Positions 4,982 through 8,477 of a stretch of DNA of 8,477 bases are shown here, in pieces. Location: contig RXIJ01000078.1 of NCBI GenBank assembly GCA_004212095.1, positions 1 through 8,477 on the forward strand, written 5' to 3'. The DNA is from Methanosarcinales archaeon. GTDB taxonomy: Archaea > Halobacteriota > Methanosarcinia > Methanosarcinales > EX4572-44. The notes beneath the pieces are model-generated. The model saw only the letters and a program-made list of their open reading frames with translations, did no database searches and was not told where the DNA came from. Position 1 is the first letter of the stretch. Each line of letters starts with the position of its first letter. The position numbers were made by a program, and so were the translations under genes.

Positions 4982-6175
4982 ATGAAGATCATTCGCGATC
5001 CTGTACATGGACACATCCAGCTTGACGATCTTGCCGTTCAAATCATCGATACACCATACTTCCAGAGGCTAAGGCGAATACGGCAGCTTGGATTGTCGTA
5101 TCTTGTATACCCTGGTGCAAATCATACAAGATTCGAACATAGTCTTGGAAGTTACTATCTCGCGTGCAAGCTCACACACCTTATAGAGGATCCACAGGTA
5201 AAAAAAGAAATACAGATAGCAGCCTTGCTTCATGATATCGGACATGGACCACTATCTCACACCACCGAAGAACTAATTCACAGATACACCAGAAAAACTC
5301 ATATTGATGTAGAAGATATTGTTGAACACACGGTTATTGCAAGCATACTTGAAGCTTATGAAATCTCGCCAAAACAGATAGTAAAACATATAAAAGGCCA
5401 GACTCATGAAAGCCAGATACTTACAAGCGAAATTGATGTTGACCGCATGGATTATCTAATCAGGGATTCTCATTATACAGGTGTTGCTTATGGACTCATT
5501 GACCATCTGAGACTCCTTCACGAGATACATTTTCATGGAAACAAACTTGCAGTGGAAACTGGCGGGTTGCAGGCAGTAGAAGCTTTACTCATATCACGCT
5601 TCCTTATGCATCCAACAGTATACTATCATCATGTAAGTCGTATAGCAGAAAGCATGTGCCAGAAAGCCATTGAATACCTGCTGGATAAACAAAAACTGCA
5701 ACCATTGCGGTTACGCTCAATGGATGATACAACTCTCATCACAACCCTGCAACAATCAGATAAATACACAAAAGAGATGGCAGATCGGTTGAATAACAGA
5801 AACCTCTTCAAACGAGCCATATACACAGGATTTGCCAATCTTCCTGCAAACATTTTAACATACATTGGGCATGCCAAACGACTTGAATGTGAAATAGCAG
5901 AAACAGCGAACATCAGTCCAGATTATGTAATTGTTGATATACCACCACAGCCAGAGATATGTGAGAGTAAAGCACAGATTATAATCAATGACACTACACT
6001 ACCGTTGGGCAGAGCCTCACCAATAGTAGCCTCCCTTGAAAAATCACAGCACGATAATTGGAGGCTTGGGATATATACGCTGCCGGAGTACAGGAATCGT
6101 ATAGCAACTGCTTCACGAGAGATACTCCAGATAGAAAGAGAAACAAAGCAGTATCGGTTAGATAACATGCCGTGA
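4982..6175 (+). CDS. HD-domain phosphohydrolase (SAMHD1/dGTPase-like)
   Basis: A 397-residue cytoplasmic protein. Its N-terminal half is a metal-binding HD domain of the dNTP triphosphohydrolase type. The order is IIRDPVHGHIQL (3-14), FQRLRRIRQLG (27-37), HTRFEHSLG with His53, LLHDIGHGPLSH with the His84-Asp85 pair and downstream His88 and His93, and SEIDVDRMDYLIRDS (149-163), which carries the last metal-binding Asp. These match the pattern of SAMHD1 and bacterial dGTPase-like proteins, whose proven members hydrolyse dNTPs. The C-terminal half (about 200-397) has no motif I recognise and is probably helical and regulatory. The actual substrate here is inferred, not shown. The start is fixed by the TATA box at 4946. 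DUF2240 follows 72 bases later with its own possible promoter. Confidence 0.88.
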   Translation: MKIIRDPVHGHIQLDDLAVQIIDTPYFQRLRRIRQLGLSYLVYPGANHTRFEHSLGSYYLACKLTHLIEDPQVKKEIQIAALLHDIGHGPLSHTTEELIHRYTRKTHIDVEDIVEHTVIASILEAYEISPKQIVKHIKGQTHESQILTSEIDVDRMDYLIRDSHYTGVAYGLIDHLRLLHEIHFHGNKLAVETGGLQAVEALLISRFLMHPTVYYHHVSRIAESMCQKAIEYLLDKQKLQPLRLRSMDDTTLITTLQQSDKYTKEMADRLNNRNLFKRAIYTGFANLPANILTYIGHAKRLECEIAETANISPDYVIVDIPPQPEICESKAQIIINDTTLPLGRASPIVASLEKSQHDNWRLGIYTLPEYRNRIATASREILQIERETKQYRLDNMP

Positions 6176-6186
6176 AATAAACACAC

Positions 6187-6197
6187 ATTTATAGTTT
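6187..6197 (+). promoter_or_regulatory. Possible TATA box for the DUF2240 gene
   Basis: ATTTATAG-like sequence lies about 57 bases before the ATG at 6248, predicting a leader of roughly 30 bases. The leader has no clear ribosome-binding site. Read-through from the HD-domain gene is an equally fair explanation for expression. Confidence 0.35.
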
Positions 6198-6247
6198 AAT
6201 ACCTAACCATACTAATCTTAAAGATATGAAAAACAATTTAAAATCGT

Positions 6248-6712
6248 ATGAATGATTTGATTTACACCGTTGTGCAACCTTTCAAAATAAAAGGTGAACG
6301 CAGCATTAAGATAAAGGAATTCATCCTCAGCCTTGTACTGGATTTGAAATGGTTTAGGCCAGCTGAAGCAAAAACTGTGCTTTCGACTGCTGTAAACAAC
6401 GGACTGCTGCAACAAGAAGGAGATTTTGTAACAGTAAGCTTTGATCTTACACAGGTAAACCCCCCATTCGATTTCAAGCCAACCACTGATATACTAAATA
6501 AAGCAGAAGAAAGCTTGTTTGAAAAAATAATTGAGCGGATCATCGTTAACACTGGAGAGGATAAACGGAAGATCATAGCAGCTATCAACCAAAACCAGAA
6601 AAAATTATCTAGATTAGTTGACATAAATGTAAGCGCTCTGATAATAGCTATGGAAAATGATGTTGATGTGTCGGACCTGATTAATGCTGCTTATCACGAG
6701 CTTGAAATATAA
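6248..6712 (+). CDS. DUF2240 family protein, function unknown
   Basis: A 154-residue protein, full length for this archaeal family. Recognisable features are VVQPFKIKGE near the N-terminus, FILSLVLDLKWFRPAEAKTV (25-44), NNGLL (50-54), and the segment VTVSFDLTQVNPPFDFKP (61-78), followed by a helical C-terminal half with many charged residues. The first 60 residues look like a small helical, possibly winged-helix, fold. That is an impression from the pattern, and no function has been assigned. There is no signal peptide or membrane segment, so it should be cytoplasmic. It lies 72 bases after the HD-domain gene on the same strand. Confidence 0.8.
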   Translation: MNDLIYTVVQPFKIKGERSIKIKEFILSLVLDLKWFRPAEAKTVLSTAVNNGLLQQEGDFVTVSFDLTQVNPPFDFKPTTDILNKAEESLFEKIIERIIVNTGEDKRKIIAAINQNQKKLSRLVDINVSALIIAMENDVDVSDLINAAYHELEI

Positions 6713-6750
6713 TATTGTACTGCACTCACATTCATGGTGCCGAAAATGTA

Positions 6751-6812
6751 TACCCAAAAGTAGCGCGAATATTATTATGTTAGCTACACTCCGGATATTT
6801 TTTACCCAAAAG
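6751..6812 (+). promoter_or_regulatory. Duplicated TACCCAAAAG motif upstream of the S-layer-type gene
   Basis: The 10-mer TACCCAAAAG occurs at 6751-6760 and again at 6803-6812, 52 bases apart, in the 143-base gap before the S-layer-type gene. An AT-rich tract (6768-6780) and a GTAGC/GCTAC inverted pair (6760-6764 and 6783-6787) lie between the copies. T-runs at 6798-6803 and 6822-6827 could end the upstream transcript. Paired sites before a secreted-protein gene could be regulator sites, but no known operator is recognised. Confidence 0.3.
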
Positions 6813-6855
6813 AATGATATGTTTTTTATGTGATGTTGAAAATGAGATAAAACAA

Positions 6856-8477
6856 ATGAATGTTGTGAAACAATTAATTACCAAACGCAAGCATCTATTA
6901 TTAATAACGTTATTTTTCATATGTGTGGTGTGTGCCTGCCCGGTAGCTTCTGCAAGTGACGAAAGTCTTGAATTTCCACTTGAAATTGGGGATAGTATAT
7001 ATTTTGAAGATGGTTACTACAAGGTAACACTTGTTGGTACTGAATGGCAGTTTGGTTGGGCACGGCTTAATATTAGCTGTGATAACGGTTTATACGAGCC
7101 GCGAGAGGTCATTGGTCGCAAAGACCAGACAATCCACTATCCAAGTACTGCTAACCCGGTGATATCCATAACTAATGCAAGAGATGTTAGTAGAAATAGT
7201 GCCAGAGTAAACATATCCTTTCCGGAAGACTGGAGTTATAAGTTTGTCACTGGAGAAGAGGTGGATAAAGTGGAAATACGCGGTGACGTGTATGATAACC
7301 TTACTAACCATAAACCCAATGCCACTGGTAACGGTATAGCAAGCTGGAATTCGTACAACTTTGCCGGTTTTTTCTATGATTTTGATACTGATTTTTGGAG
7401 CGAGACGTTGATGGTTGAAAATGTATCTGGCCGCAGTATCGATGAAAATGATTTGGTGTATGAATCTAAGCCGATCAATATCAACTTTGAACATGATGAC
7501 TGGGGCAAGTACGATTTTATTGGTTTTATGGCTGATGAATACTTTGCTGCTTATAATAACACAATTCCAGTAACCAGTAAAGATCTACTCTCAAAAGGAT
7601 ACCTTTCTAAAGTGTTAATCGATGAAGACAATAAGCATACTATCACTATTGGAAGCACTCTGCCTCTTAAGGAAGGGTACGCACTGAAAGCTATCGACAT
7701 CAGTGTAGAGGACACACTGGTGCGCTTTGTACTCTTAAAGGATGGTGAAGAGGTCTCTGGGAGTGATGAAATCGTGGACAAGGATGGTGATTACATACAC
7801 GAGAAAAAGATTGGGAATGTCAGTGATGTTCCAATCATAATTGTGCATGTTGAAACTATTTTCCATGGCAGGGAAACCGATGCTGCATTTATCTGCGGAG
7901 TATTCCAGATTTCAGAGAACCCCATAAAACTCGAAACTGGTGATGAGTATGGGATAATGGAAGTAATGACTCTAAGCAATGACATCACAATGAAGAACAC
8001 AGAAACAATATCTTTGGATGCTGGTGATACGATCGATGTGATGGGAGAAGTTCGTTTTAAGGTAGCAGATTCTGATGAGTTGAGATTTTATCCATTTATA
8101 GACTGCTCCGGGTATTATGAGATTAAAGGAATGTTGGCAAGCGGTACAGAAGCTCAAACATGGGATCCGTATTCTTTTGCAGGGTTTTATTACGATTTGG
8201 ATCAGGATATTAAAACTGAAAAATTGGAGATTTCAGGAATTTCTGGCAGAACGATAGAAAAAGGAAACCTAACGTATCAGACCCATAATACTAATAAATA
8301 TTTCAATGTTTATAAATATAAAGGACTTTTAGTGAATGGAGAAGCTAATTATTCAGTTATTGGCTGGAAAGGAAAGCAGTATGCAGCCATCAACGAAAAG
8401 GCAAATAAGATTGCCAGGATAGTTGTTGAGCAGGATAATACCCCAAGTGATAAAAAAACCCTGACGATTGGCGAGAC
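6856..8477 (+). CDS. S-layer-type surface protein, 5' part (runs off the window)
   Basis: The frame is open for 540 codons and continues past the window end. A signal peptide is clear: KQLITKRKH, a hydrophobic stretch at 14-31, and a likely cut after Ala33 (VASA|SD). The rest resembles the duplicated S-layer domain of Methanosarcina-type surface proteins. One copy ends with NFAGFFYDFD (about 168), RSIDENDLVYES, and FIGFMADEYFAAYN (near 220). The next runs from HTITIGSTLPLKEGYAL through GDEYGIMEV (near 361) and FKVADSDELRFYPF to SFAGFYYDLDQD and YSVIGWKGKQYAAI. Then TLTIGE at the window edge starts another unit. These domains are predicted to form the proteinaceous cell envelope. Several Asn-x-Ser/Thr sites (for example NIS, NLT, NAT) could be N-glycosylated. 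The ATG at 6856 best fits the signal peptide; an in-frame ATG at 6814 would add 14 residues. No strong ribosome-binding site is present. The final anchor region lies outside the window. Confidence 0.88.
   Translation, partial: MNVVKQLITKRKHLLLITLFFICVVCACPVASASDESLEFPLEIGDSIYFEDGYYKVTLVGTEWQFGWARLNISCDNGLYEPREVIGRKDQTIHYPSTANPVISITNARDVSRNSARVNISFPEDWSYKFVTGEEVDKVEIRGDVYDNLTNHKPNATGNGIASWNSYNFAGFFYDFDTDFWSETLMVENVSGRSIDENDLVYESKPININFEHDDWGKYDFIGFMADEYFAAYNNTIPVTSKDLLSKGYLSKVLIDEDNKHTITIGSTLPLKEGYALKAIDISVEDTLVRFVLLKDGEEVSGSDEIVDKDGDYIHEKKIGNVSDVPIIIVHVETIFHGRETDAAFICGVFQISENPIKLETGDEYGIMEVMTLSNDITMKNTETISLDAGDTIDVMGEVRFKVADSDELRFYPFIDCSGYYEIKGMLASGTEAQTWDPYSFAGFYYDLDQDIKTEKLEISGISGRTIEKGNLTYQTHNTNKYFNVYKYKGLLVNGEANYSVIGWKGKQYAAINEKANKIARIVVEQDNTPSDKKTLTIGE

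Noticed and set aside
4982..6712. HD phosphohydrolase plus DUF2240 as a possible anti-phage module
   Set aside because: SAMHD1-like dNTP hydrolases can act in defence, but no nuclease, sensor or mobile-element gene is near, and both genes look like chromosomal core genes. There is no evidence beyond adjacency.
6814..6855. Earlier in-frame ATG for the S-layer-type protein
   Set aside because: It would put 14 extra residues, including acidic ones, ahead of a well-formed signal peptide. It is possible but less likely than 6856.
6856..8477. Minus-strand frames opposite the S-layer-type gene
   Set aside because: They are short, overlap a plus-strand frame open for more than 1.6 kb with signal peptide and clear domain repeats, and show no family pattern.

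Overview
The window reads as a piece of a euryarchaeal chromosome, most likely from a methanogen or methane-oxidising relative in or near the Methanosarcinales. The evidence is: the archaeal shikimate entry pair (ADH synthase and dehydroquinate synthase II); a DUF2240 protein, a family known from archaea; an S-layer protein with the duplicated domain typical of Methanosarcina and relatives; TATA-box promoters, two of them nearly or fully leaderless; and tRNA genes without an encoded CCA. Base composition is moderately AT-rich throughout, with no obvious island of foreign composition.

Layout. (1) 1-262: 3' end of an unrecognised gene with an apparent single-base frameshift. (2) 324-2323 (+): aroA' and aroB', a two-gene operon overlapping by 4 bases, which makes 3-dehydroquinate from the ADH precursor. 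A perfect 38-bp direct repeat sits on the junction. (3) 2324-2601: intergenic DNA with a T-run, a strong hairpin and a second imperfect inverted repeat, between converging transcription units. (4) 2602-2764 (-): tRNA-Glu(TTC) and tRNA-Gln(TTG). (5) 2836-4632 (-): a soluble P-type-ATPase-like HAD phosphatase followed by an mqnD homologue, 18 bases apart and probably co-transcribed. mqnD carries an in-frame tandem 66-bp repeat that adds about 44 residues. (6) 4633-4981: divergent promoter region. (7) 4982-6712 (+): an HD-domain phosphohydrolase of the SAMHD1/dGTPase-like type, then a DUF2240 protein. (8) 6856 to the window end (+): the first 540 codons of a secreted S-layer-type protein.

How the genes fit together. 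AroA'/AroB' form one clear pathway. The HAD gene and mqnD share a transcript by position, but a shared function is only a guess. The other genes look like independent housekeeping units. I see no CRISPR array, insertion sequence, toxin-antitoxin pair, phage gene or recognisable new defence system. The unusual signals are two recent-looking direct duplications, one inside mqnD and one at the aroA'/aroB' junction. Both keep the reading frames open while changing protein sequence or gene overlap.
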